A stretch of DNA of 20,526 bases from JAVBRU01 sp031547595. Lineage in GTDB: Bacteria > Bacillota > Clostridia > Christensenellales > Aristaeellaceae. Numbering within the stretch: position 1 is the stretch's first letter; each line of letters opens with the position of its first letter. The stretch spans positions 1 through 20,526 of the forward strand of contig JAVBRU010000067.1 in assembly GCA_031547595.1 (NCBI GenBank), in the 5' to 3' direction. Shown here piece by piece: positions 7,797 through 14,742 of the stretch. The position numbers were made by a program, and so were the translations under genes. The notes beneath the pieces are model-generated. The model was not told the DNA's origin, made no database searches, and saw only the letters and a program-made list of their open reading frames with translations.

Positions 7797-8497
7797 GCGG
7801 TATCCTCTGTTTTCGTATAATAATCGCGCGCCAGTGCGGCAGACAAACGTTCTTTGGCGTCGGGATATTTTTGCGTCACCGCTTGCAAAAGATCCTTCAT
7901 TTGCTGGCGCGTGGTGTGCCCGTCCACCGGGCATGGATTTTTGACGATGGGCAAGCGCTGCTTCTCGCAGCATGCGGCAAGCATGCTTTCGGGCGCGTCA
8001 ATCAACGGGCGAATCACCTGTATGCCCATACGCTCCATATGGCTGACAGGCTGAAAGGTATGCAGACGCCCTTCGTGCAGCACGCTCATCAGCAACGTTT
8101 CCATGGCATCATCCCGGTGGTGTGCCAGCGCCAGCTTGTTGCAGCCTGTGTCTTTGGCCATGCGCAGTAGAATGCCCCGGCGCAGGCGCGCACACAGCGC
8201 ACAGGGATTTTCGTCTGCAACCAGCGTGTCCATGATGTTCGTTTCCTGCACGGTATAAGGGATGGCAAGGCTTTCACATAGGCTTTTAATAGGCGCTGTG
8301 TCAAAAGGATCACCAATTTTGATGGTGAGTGCATGAAGGGTAAACTGCTTTTTTGCAAACTTCTGATACTGCGCCAATGCAAACAACAGCGCCATGGAGT
8401 CCTTACCGCCGGACACTCCAACAGCCAGATGATCATCCTGATCAATCATCTGGTATGTTTCATCAGCGCGGCGCAGTGCCCCCAGCAATCGCTTCAT
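7781..8497 (-). CDS. TtcA-family tRNA thiolation ATPase (2-thiocytidine type)
   Basis: A 238-residue PP-loop ATPase of the TtcA/TilS superfamily. TtcA adds sulfur to C32 of certain tRNAs using an iron-sulfur cluster. Seen: PP-loop SGGKDS (29-34), a CALC pair (C99, C102), a third cysteine at 189 in NPCPVDGHTTR, and LALAHHRDDAMET (122-134), the usual adenylation-site segment. The three cysteines fit a TtcA-type 4Fe-4S site and argue against TilS, which lacks them. ATG 8497 is chosen: GAGGG is seven bases upstream and an extended -10 lies at 8533-8541. A TTG at 8533 would fall inside that -10. First gene of the operon, overlapping recD2 by 16 bp. The exact modified base is inferred from the family. 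Confidence 0.87.
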   Translation of the reverse strand: MKRLLGALRRADETYQMIDQDDHLAVGVSGGKDSMALLFALAQYQKFAKKQFTLHALTIKIGDPFDTAPIKSLCESLAIPYTVQETNIMDTLVADENPCALCARLRRGILLRMAKDTGCNKLALAHHRDDAMETLLMSVLHEGRLHTFQPVSHMERMGIQVIRPLIDAPESMLAACCEKQRLPIVKNPCPVDGHTTRQQMKDLLQAVTQKYPDAKERLSAALARDYYTKTEDTACPNS

Positions 8498-8532
8498 CCC
8501 ACAGCCCTCGCAAACAGAAATTGACCTTTTCA

Positions 8533-8541
8533 ATTATAACA
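8533..8541 (-). promoter_or_regulatory. Predicted extended -10 promoter of the ttcA-like/recD2/comF/tcdA operon
   Basis: Minus strand TGTTATAAT: perfect TATAAT (8538-8533) with TG one base upstream. The -35 region (TTTTCT) is weak. Predicted start near 8526, about 29 bases before ATG 8497. It lies in the 78-bp gap after the histidine kinase gene. Confidence 0.5.
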
Positions 8542-8575
8542 TCATCCAGGCAATTAGAAAAGGGGAACAAGCCAC

Positions 8576-10825
8576 TTATCGCAGACCATACTTGCAGATC
8601 ATTTCGTACACCTGTGCGGTTTCCAGCGGTTTGCCCACATGGCCGTTCATTCCGGATTGGATGCACCGCTCGATATCTTCTTGAAATACATTGGCCGTCA
8701 TGGCCACAATCGGGATGGTCTGTGCACGTTCTATATTCATGGCACGAATCGCTTTTGTCGCCTCCATACCGTCCAGTTTGGGCATTTGAATGTCCATGAA
8801 AATCATATCATATCGGTTTGGCTGCATAGCGAACGCGTGCAGCGCCTCGCTGCCATCGTTCACGCAGTCTATGTGGATGCCTGTTTGCTCCAATAGCTCA
8901 GTAAAGATCACGCGATTGATCTCTATATCCTCCGCCAGCAGCACTGTGATGCCTGAAAAATTTGGAGTTTGTGGAGGGTTGGGCTGAGTTAAAGGCGCCT
9001 TATCTACGCTTACTAAGGTGCCCGGACAGATGGGGAGCGAAATTTCAACAAGGAATGTTGCCCCTTCCCCCGGCACTGAGTCTACCCATATTTGCCCCTG
9101 CATCATTTCTACTAGGTTTTTAGCAATGGAAAGTCCCAGCCCTGTGCCGCCATAGCGGCGGGTGACGCTGTTATCCGCCTGCTCAAAAGAGCGGAATATA
9201 CGGTCTGCCTGCTCTCGGCTGATGCCAACGCCCGTATCGGCAACAGACAAACGGAGCGTGGCAACTCCGGCTTTTTCGCCCACAAGATCTGCAGATAGCA
9301 CAACTGCGCCGTGCTCTGGCGTGAACTTGACTGCATTTGAAAGCAGATTGGTGAGCACCTGCGCGATGCGCGTCCTGTCCCCGATGTACCATGCGGGAAG
9401 CTCCTGCGAAAGACGAAGGGAAAAACAGAGCTGCTTTTGCTGCACCTGCTCCGCAATCAAATCGCAAGCGGAGTCAATCATTTGCCGGAAGTCAAAGGGC
9501 GCCTGTTCCAGCTCTGTTTTGCCGGATTCGATTTTGGATATATCCAGAATATCGTTGATAATGGACAGTAGCTGAGCGGAGGAGGCGCGGATACTCTGCA
9601 GGCACTGCCGGGGCTTTTCCGTGTCCTTTGCCATCAAGCCGATTTCTGTCATACCAATGATAGCGTTCATGGGCGTGCGGATTTCGTGGCTCATATTGGA
9701 AAGGAAGTTGCTTTTTGCTTTGCTGGCGGCTTCGGCCTGCGTTTTCGCCTCCAACAGGGACTCGGACTGCCGCTCGATGGACAGCTCATACTCGCGGCGA
9801 TCAAAATAGGAAGCAAAAACGCTGGTCAGGAGGATGGACAATTGAATATCACTGTCCAGCCAGGGCGATGCCTGTAGACGGACGAATTCCACAAACCCCC
9901 AAAATTGATTTTCGATGGTGATGGGCACCGCCAAGCGTGATTCTTTCTCACGGTTTTTGACAAGAAACCGCTCTTGCTTGGCGATGAAACCGTCAAAAAA
10001 CACAGTGCCTTGCATGAAGGGCTGCGCTGCCGCATGGGATAACGCCGTTTGATTCAGCTCCCACTCAAGGCGCGGTAGAATCACGTCGCCCGTGGCATTT
10101 CTTTGCCAAAACACCATTGAGTTGCAGTTCAAAAAAGAGCCTGCCCGATCCATCGCTCTTAGGACGGACTCATCATCATGGCGAAGATTGATGAAAATTT
10201 GCGATATCTCGGCCAGTTTTTGATTTTTGAGTTCCAGCTCGTTCAGCACCTTTTGCGTATAGCGACCGCCTTTTTTAAGGGCGTCAATGATATAAATCGA
10301 AAAGACAGACATAGCAACCATGGTGACTATCAGCGCCACAAGCTGATCAATCAGTTTGGCTTGTTCGCCGTCATGCGGCACAATAAACTCCGGATGGAAA
10401 AACTCCAGCAGGCATAGAGCGAACAATTGAACAATATTGGCGACAATCAAGCCCGTTCGCAGCTTGCCCTCAAATGCGACCGAAACAATAAATATACACA
10501 TCAGCGAAAACATCAGCGCCGTGCCGTCGTACCCTGCCGTTTGCGTAAACAAAAATGGAATATAAACAAAAGATGACAGAATGACCAAGGGTTTGAACAT
10601 TCGCAGCTGAAAAGCATGGCTAGAAAACAGGAACGCAGCCATCAAAACAATAAAAGCCCATTGGAACAGGATACCGAATATTCCTTTTTGCAGCAGCGTG
10701 TTTGTGGTAGCCGATAATATGGAAACAAACAGCGCCACGAAGAAAAAGATAATCGATATGCGATATTCCATGGGATGTGCTTCGTCAAAAAATCTCGTCT
10801 TTATCTTGTGTATAACGGTGGACAT
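8576..10825 (-). CDS. Membrane-bound hybrid sensor histidine kinase with C-terminal receiver
   Basis: A 749-residue sensor kinase. About six hydrophobic segments fill residues 22-183 and form a membrane input domain. A coiled-coil (about 190-210) leads to a GAF-like domain (about 205-340, ending near FASYFDRREYE). A second coiled-coil precedes the HisKA box NMSHEIRTP with phospho-acceptor His380. The ATPase domain shows NLLSNAVKF (493-501), DTGVG (530-534) and GGTGLGLS (559-566). A receiver domain follows with acidic pocket E632/D633, phospho-acceptor Asp678 in FMDIQMP and Lys732. There is no HPt domain, output regulator or partner gene nearby. AGGAGG lies eight bases before ATG 10825, and a strong promoter stands at 10868-10896. 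The signal sensed is unknown. Confidence 0.93.
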   Translation of the reverse strand: MSTVIHKIKTRFFDEAHPMEYRISIIFFFVALFVSILSATTNTLLQKGIFGILFQWAFIVLMAAFLFSSHAFQLRMFKPLVILSSFVYIPFLFTQTAGYDGTALMFSLMCIFIVSVAFEGKLRTGLIVANIVQLFALCLLEFFHPEFIVPHDGEQAKLIDQLVALIVTMVAMSVFSIYIIDALKKGGRYTQKVLNELELKNQKLAEISQIFINLRHDDESVLRAMDRAGSFLNCNSMVFWQRNATGDVILPRLEWELNQTALSHAAAQPFMQGTVFFDGFIAKQERFLVKNREKESRLAVPITIENQFWGFVEFVRLQASPWLDSDIQLSILLTSVFASYFDRREYELSIERQSESLLEAKTQAEAASKAKSNFLSNMSHEIRTPMNAIIGMTEIGLMAKDTEKPRQCLQSIRASSAQLLSIINDILDISKIESGKTELEQAPFDFRQMIDSACDLIAEQVQQKQLCFSLRLSQELPAWYIGDRTRIAQVLTNLLSNAVKFTPEHGAVVLSADLVGEKAGVATLRLSVADTGVGISREQADRIFRSFEQADNSVTRRYGGTGLGLSIAKNLVEMMQGQIWVDSVPGEGATFLVEISLPICPGTLVSVDKAPLTQPNPPQTPNFSGITVLLAEDIEINRVIFTELLEQTGIHIDCVNDGSEALHAFAMQPNRYDMIFMDIQMPKLDGMEATKAIRAMNIERAQTIPIVAMTANVFQEDIERCIQSGMNGHVGKPLETAQVYEMICKYGLR

Positions 10826-10867
10826 GCCTTATGCCTCCTGTAACCACTGATTTGTTCAGGCAATAGC

Positions 10868-10896
10868 ATTATACAACATAAAATGAGGTTAGGCAA
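10868..10896 (-). promoter_or_regulatory. Predicted sigma-A promoter of the hybrid kinase gene
   Basis: Minus strand: TTGCCT (10896-10891), 17-base spacer, perfect TATAAT (10873-10868). Predicted start near 10861 with a 36-base leader. A 10-bp perfect palindrome, TTTCGCGAAA (10902-10911), lies just upstream of the -35 and could bind a regulator. Confidence 0.65.
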
Positions 10897-10958
10897 ACCG
10901 TTTTCGCGAAATCTGGCACAATACATAGCGCCTGAATAAGTCAGCGGACATCTAAGCT

Positions 10959-12383
10959 TTACGGGTTCATAATCGCGCCATGACCGCAGCAATAGATATA
11001 TATTTCCTTGGGGAATTTTTTGAAAACGAAATGCCGTTCCAGCGCGGCCTTGGCCGAATCCATGTTCACGCTGGACATCAGATAGGGCGCAAGCCGGTTG
11101 AAGGCCGCCTGTTCCGGCGAAAAACCGTGGATATTGACCGCCACATCCCCGCTGAACACCACCTGATCCACCTCGTCCACAATCACCACTTCTCCAATGG
11201 CGTGCCCGCCGTTGCCGCTGTACACATCCAGCTGCACGCCACCAAAGGTCACCTGCGAAAGCCAGCGGATGGGCTGGTCTGCAGGCTCGGAAGGCATGCC
11301 AACGCAAACGAGCTTCTCTGCCTCCGGCGGCTGATAGCCCGAAAAAATGCGGCTGATGCGGCAATAGGGCGCATGCGCCGGGTATTGCTCGCGGTGATTG
11401 GGCTGCCCCTGCAGCTCCAGCAAGAAGTGCTGGTGCGATTCTTCGCCCACATATACGCGATCGAACAAATGCAAAAGTCCGCAGTGGTCCATATCAGGAT
11501 GGGTGATGATGATGTCCTTGCGCATGCTGTCAAAGGCCGGGAACAGGCGGCGCAGTATCAGCAGCATCTCCTGCTCATAGCAGGCAAACCCGCTGTCAAT
11601 CATCAAAAGCTGATCGTCCTTTTGCAGGATATACATGTTGCTGCCGCAGGGCGGCTCGATCGCGTACAGCATCAGCCCGCTGCGCAGCTGCCGCTTTTCC
11701 ACCTCGGCGCAAAAGGCATCGGCTTTATAGCGCCACAGCATATCGGCAAAGCGCCCGATATAATCAAAGGTCTTGTAGGGCGGCTCGTTCCGTTCGTCCA
11801 GCAGCTGCATGATCAGGTTGGACTGCGCGATCAGGTCATTCACCTGCGCACGGTTCAGGTGCAGCTTTTCTGCCATCTTGCCCGCAAAGCCCAGGTAGAA
11901 CACCGTGTTGTCCAGCACCTTCTCGCTCTCATCGTAATCGATCACACGGATATCGCAAAGGGCGGAGGCTTCGTGCAAAAAATCCTTGATCTCGCCGGGC
12001 CGCTCCACAAACAGGCCCATCTTGAAATTCTGATAGGGCGTGCCGTTTTCCTGAGAGTTGATATACGAAATATTGAAACGGTAGCGGTTGATGGCCTCCA
12101 AAACAGGCAGCACCGCGCCCGGCACATCGGGCAGGCGAAACTCCAACAGCATCACCTTGGCGGCGTTTTGCCCCTCCTGGATATAGCCGATGCGCTCCAG
12201 CCCCTGCGTGATGCAAAGCAGCTGGGCTTCCTCCCCGCACACGTCAATAAATAATGTGTGCATATCCACAGCCTTGTTGTAGCTGACCCGCGTAATGTTG
12301 GCACCCGCGTTCGCAATCACGCGGCTGGCCTCCATAAAAGCGCCCGCCTGATCGGGCATTTGGGTGATGTACGTCTTTTTCAT
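10959..12383 (-). CDS. Two ACT domains fused to a metallo-beta-lactamase-fold hydrolase, function unknown
   Basis: A 474-residue protein. Residues about 1-70 (MPDQAGAF, then ANAGANITRVSYN) and 77-145 (LPDVPGAVLPVLE, then FNISYINSQ) look like two tandem ACT domains, which usually bind amino acids or other small ligands. A helical linker (about 150-235) leads to an MBL-fold domain with ITHPDMDHCG (H295, D297, D299, H300), H394 in GGHAIGE, D413 in FSGD and H468 in CCGHG, a complete set of metal ligands in an HxDxDH variant of the usual HxHxDH. Substrate and ligand are unknown. ATG 12383 is preferred over an upstream GTG at 12398: GAGG sits directly before it and it follows the nudC stop by 7 bp. 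No signal peptide. Last gene of the operon from 13619. Confidence 0.85.
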   Translation of the reverse strand: MKKTYITQMPDQAGAFMEASRVIANAGANITRVSYNKAVDMHTLFIDVCGEEAQLLCITQGLERIGYIQEGQNAAKVMLLEFRLPDVPGAVLPVLEAINRYRFNISYINSQENGTPYQNFKMGLFVERPGEIKDFLHEASALCDIRVIDYDESEKVLDNTVFYLGFAGKMAEKLHLNRAQVNDLIAQSNLIMQLLDERNEPPYKTFDYIGRFADMLWRYKADAFCAEVEKRQLRSGLMLYAIEPPCGSNMYILQKDDQLLMIDSGFACYEQEMLLILRRLFPAFDSMRKDIIITHPDMDHCGLLHLFDRVYVGEESHQHFLLELQGQPNHREQYPAHAPYCRISRIFSGYQPPEAEKLVCVGMPSEPADQPIRWLSQVTFGGVQLDVYSGNGGHAIGEVVIVDEVDQVVFSGDVAVNIHGFSPEQAAFNRLAPYLMSSVNMDSAKAALERHFVFKKFPKEIYIYCCGHGAIMNP

Positions 12384-12390
12384 GTAATCC

Positions 12391-13224
12391 TCATACACTG
12401 CCCGCGCGGAAGGTCTCGATCATCTCCCACGTGAGACTCAGCACATTGTCGTCGCGCGGCAAATCTTCCCGGGTGTACCATGTGGCTTCCCGCAGCTCAC
12501 TGCGATCCAGACAGACCTCGCTGCTGCCTTCCAAATCGGCAAAGAAACCCATCAGAATCGAAGCGGAGAACGCCCAGGGCTGGCTTTTGTAATAGCGGAT
12601 GTTCTGCACCCGAAGGCCCACTTCCTCCAATACCTCGCGGCGCACGGTGTCCTCCAGCGTCTCGCCAATCTCGGTGAAGCCCGCCACCAGCGCATGCTTT
12701 TTGTAGGGCGCGTTGGCATACACCGTGAGCAGGATTTTATCCCCATCCACAATGCCCACGATGACGGCGGGCGAAATGGAGGGGTACACAATATCCCCAC
12801 ACACAGGGCAGCAAAGCGCACGCTCTTTTTCGTGGTGCGCCATGAGCGCTGCGCAGCGGCCGCAAAAGCGGTGCCGCTCATAAAAAGAGGCCAGATGCAC
12901 CGCCGTAGCACCCGCAAAGGCCAGCCATTCCGGGCGCTTGTTGCGGAAAAAGCGGATGTTCTGGTAGGCAAGCCCGCCCGCTTCCTCCAGCGGATGGGAA
13001 TGCAGATAGAAAGCGTGCTGGTCTACTGAGAACAGGTACACCAAATCCTGCGCATGGATGGGATAGCACTGGCAAAAGGCGGCGTAGGTGGGCACGTCCC
13101 AAGTATCCTCCGCCCCGGACAGCAGCACCGCCCCGTCCCGGCCTTGTATGATATAATCGGTATCCACCGGCTCGCGGTGGGCAAACTCATTGTGAAACTG
13201 ATGAGGAGCGATATCCTGAAACAT
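12391..13224 (-). CDS. nudC: NudC-type NAD+ diphosphatase (Nudix hydrolase)
   Basis: A 277-residue Nudix hydrolase of the NudC group, which splits NAD(H) into NMN(H) and AMP and, in characterised bacteria, removes NAD caps from RNA. Seen: a family-typical N-terminal domain, a zinc ribbon (C121/C124 and C139/C142), SPAVIVGI (151-158), the Nudix box spanning residues 182-204 with the REVLEEVGL core (196-204), and the NudC-specific SQPWAFSAS motif (214-222; usually SQPWPFPxS) that separates this group from other Nudix enzymes. ATG 13224 has GAGG about eight bases upstream. It is 17 bp after the Lys/Thr/Ala-rich gene and 7 bp before the ACT-MBL gene, so all three are probably co-transcribed. Confidence 0.92.
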   Translation of the reverse strand: MFQDIAPHQFHNEFAHREPVDTDYIIQGRDGAVLLSGAEDTWDVPTYAAFCQCYPIHAQDLVYLFSVDQHAFYLHSHPLEEAGGLAYQNIRFFRNKRPEWLAFAGATAVHLASFYERHRFCGRCAALMAHHEKERALCCPVCGDIVYPSISPAVIVGIVDGDKILLTVYANAPYKKHALVAGFTEIGETLEDTVRREVLEEVGLRVQNIRYYKSQPWAFSASILMGFFADLEGSSEVCLDRSELREATWYTREDLPRDDNVLSLTWEMIETFRAGSV

Positions 13225-13241
13225 GCTTTCGCCTCGGTGCT

Positions 13242-13619
13242 TTATTTTTTGCCGCCCAGAAGTGTGCCGATCACATCTTTTACATCGGTGTTCTTCAACA
13301 CTTCATCCAGAATGCCGCCAAGCAGGTTGGGTTCGGCAGCTTTTGCTGTTGTTTTGATGGTGGTGGTTTTCTTGGCTGTTGTTGTCGTTTTGGCAGCTGT
13401 GGTTTTTGCTGCCGTGGTCTTGGTGGCCGTAGTCGTAGCTTTGGCAGCGGTAGCAGCCTTCTTATCTGCATTGGCCTGCTGGCGCTTGGTACGCTCTGTT
13501 TCCAACGCCTTCTTTTCCGCCCTCATTTTCTTCAGAGACTCCTGTGCTTTCAGGATTTTCTCGTCCAGCGCTTTCACCTGGGTATCTATTTCCTTCAAAG
13601 TCAATGTCTTTTCTGCCAT
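13242..13619 (-). CDS. Small Lys/Thr/Ala-rich protein with N-terminal coiled coil, function unknown
   Basis: A 125-residue protein in three parts: a charged heptad-like helix (about 5-48, KEIDTQVKALDEKILKAQ onward) that should form a coiled coil; a linker (about 52-95) built almost only from Lys, Thr and Ala with repeated KTTA and AAK units and no acidic residue; and a short C-terminal helix (about 98-122, GGILDEVLKNTDVKDVIG). The basic linker resembles the tails of histone H1-like or PhaF-like proteins by composition only, so DNA, RNA or polyphosphate binding is a guess. GGGGAGG precedes ATG 13619 and a good promoter lies at 13655-13683. First gene of the operon with nudC and the ACT-MBL gene. 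Confidence 0.75.
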   Translation of the reverse strand: MAEKTLTLKEIDTQVKALDEKILKAQESLKKMRAEKKALETERTKRQQANADKKAATAAKATTTATKTTAAKTTAAKTTTTAKKTTTIKTTAKAAEPNLLGGILDEVLKNTDVKDVIGTLLGGKK

Positions 13620-13654
13620 AATAGATGCTTTCCTCCCCTGTTTTCCTGTCCCCT

Positions 13655-13683
13655 ATTGTACTTGCTTTTATACATTCTGTAAA
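13655..13683 (-). promoter_or_regulatory. Predicted sigma-A promoter of the KTA-rich/nudC/ACT-MBL operon
   Basis: Minus strand: TTTACA (13683-13678), 17-base spacer, TACAAT (13660-13655). Each hexamer is one base from consensus. Predicted start near 13648, 29 bases before ATG 13619. It lies directly after the terminator of the upstream glycan operon. Confidence 0.65.
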
Positions 13684-13686
13684 TAT

Positions 13687-13721
13687 AAAACCGACTGCCC
13701 GTTGGATGGACAGCCAGTTTT
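13687..13721 (-). terminator. Rho-independent terminator of the glycan-degradation operon
   Basis: Arms 13721-13708 and 13700-13687 pair over 14 bp around a 7-base loop, then a T-rich stretch follows (GGTTTTATATTT on the minus strand). Three of the pairs are G-U wobbles on the minus-strand RNA and would be C-A mismatches on the plus strand, so the element works for minus transcription, that is for the operon ending with the GH43 gene. The T-tract is broken, so efficiency may be moderate. Confidence 0.7.
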
Positions 13722-13722
13722 T

Positions 13723-13882
13723 ATACTAATGAGCTTCTAAAATCGATACAAAGCAGGCGTGAATTTTTCGTCAAGGCAAACGTAGAATTTGCAGGAATAG
13801 CAGCGCTATTTCAAAAATTCGGCGTGCCGCATTGGCGGAAAAGGCACGTCTGCGACTATCGATTTTAGATGCGATTTAGTAT
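13723..13882. repeat. Imperfect palindrome of about 160 bp, possible MITE or structured RNA element
   Basis: A perfect 13-bp inverted repeat, TCTAAAATCGATA (13736-13748) and its complement (13857-13869), frames a region that is itself self-complementary, with matching blocks GCAG-CGTG, TTTT-CG-CAA and GAATTT. The symmetry centre is the stem-loop AATAGC-AGC-GCTATT (13796-13810). Outside the 13-mer, ATACTAA (13723-13729) pairs with TTAGTAT (13876-13882). By hand alignment the arms match at roughly three quarters of positions. It contains no gene. It fills most of the gap between the GH43 stop and the terminator. The shape fits a miniature transposable element or a folded RNA. Confidence 0.6.
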
Positions 13883-13886
13883 TACG

Positions 13887-14738
13887 TTATGCCCGTATCA
13901 GTACGTCGTTCTTCTCGATCAGCGGGATCATGAAAGGCCGCTCTTTGGGATGCTCGTTGGGCGAATGGATGATCAGGCGCAGTTCGCCAGCATAGGTTTT
14001 GAAAATCATTCCATGGCCGCCATCGCGGTCAAACAGCAATTCCTCGTGCCGCCAGGGGCCTTGGATACTGCCGCTTACAGACGACGCCACCGCCTGCACA
14101 TAGCCGTTATCCGAAAAGCTCGACCAGATCATCAGCAGCTTGCCGCCTGCCGTACGATAAAGGAACGGGCCGTCTGTCACAACATCCTTTACGCCCTTGC
14201 GTGCCCAGGAGGGCTCGGAAGCGCGGAACAGCAAAACAGGCCCACCTGCCGGAGCGCGAAGATCGTCCGTCAAGGGAAGGGCGCACATTTCTCCGTCTTG
14301 TACCTGCACCCACTCGTGGCAAAACACCATCCAGGGCTTGCCTGCTTCATCGATATACAAAGTGCCGTCCAGGCATTCCCAATCGCGCGGCGTCACAGGG
14401 CCGTCGCTGTGCGGCACAAAGGGGCCTTCCGGCCGCTCTGCGCGCAAAATCTGCGTGCCCCGGCACGATGTGGCATTCTTGAAGCTGGCCAGCATGTAGT
14501 ATGCGCCTTGATAGGCATGTACTTCAGGCGCCCAGAAATCCCGATCTGCCCAGAAGCCCTCCGGCGGCGTGAAGACTTCCATCGGGCCGTCCCAGGTTTC
14601 CAAATCATTGCTGATAAATACATCCAGGCCACTGGCACGGGTGCTCCATGCTTCCCGCCCACGGGTGCCATACAGATAGCACTTTCCGTCGACCGGCAAG
14701 ATAAAAGGATCGCGCGTATGGATGTCCTGAATCCTCAT
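13887..14738 (-). CDS. GH43-type glycoside hydrolase (arabinofuranosidase/xylosidase-like)
   Basis: A 283-residue five-bladed beta-propeller enzyme of the GH43 type, a clan whose members release arabinose or xylose from plant glycans. The N-terminus shows RDPFILPVDGKCYLYGT (9-25) with the likely base Asp10; DFWAPEV (67-73) and CLDGTLY (122-128, Asp124) match the propeller pattern. The general acid is less clear: FCHEWVQ (Glu142) is a candidate, while the usual EGP position reads VTDGPF (Asp189). There is no signal peptide and no accessory domain, so it probably acts on imported oligosaccharides. GGAGGG overlaps the end of the preceding gene and ATG 14738 is only 4 bp after that stop. Last gene of the operon. 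Exact activity is not predictable. Confidence 0.83.
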   Translation of the reverse strand: MRIQDIHTRDPFILPVDGKCYLYGTRGREAWSTRASGLDVFISNDLETWDGPMEVFTPPEGFWADRDFWAPEVHAYQGAYYMLASFKNATSCRGTQILRAERPEGPFVPHSDGPVTPRDWECLDGTLYIDEAGKPWMVFCHEWVQVQDGEMCALPLTDDLRAPAGGPVLLFRASEPSWARKGVKDVVTDGPFLYRTAGGKLLMIWSSFSDNGYVQAVASSVSGSIQGPWRHEELLFDRDGGHGMIFKTYAGELRLIIHSPNEHPKERPFMIPLIEKNDVLIRA

Positions 14739-14742
14739 GGCA

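Noticed and set aside
7797..7973. 59-codon N-terminal extension of RecD2
   Set aside because: It would overlap the upstream gene by about 190 bp, has no ribosome site and does not resemble RecD2; the GAGGA-supported ATG at 7796 is better.
8498..8533. TTG start for the TtcA-like gene
   Set aside because: The TTG overlaps the predicted -10 box, so it would not be in the mRNA; ATG 8497 has a ribosome site.
10912..10958. Possible terminator after the ACT-MBL gene
   Set aside because: Only a short bulged CGCTGA/TCAGGCG pairing was found, without a T-tract.
10980..12254. Plus-strand open frame of 424 codons
   Set aside because: Antisense to the ACT-MBL gene. Its His/Ala/Gln-rich translation is typical of a shadow frame in GC-rich DNA.
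13054..13740. Plus-strand open frame with a long Val/Ala-rich stretch
   Set aside because: The hydrophobic run is just the reverse complement of the Lys/Thr/Ala codons of the gene at 13242-13619; no ribosome site or promoter fits.
13737..13868. CRISPR or tRNA-like structure in the gap
   Set aside because: There is one palindromic unit with no repeat-spacer pattern, and no tRNA arm arrangement or CCA-type end.
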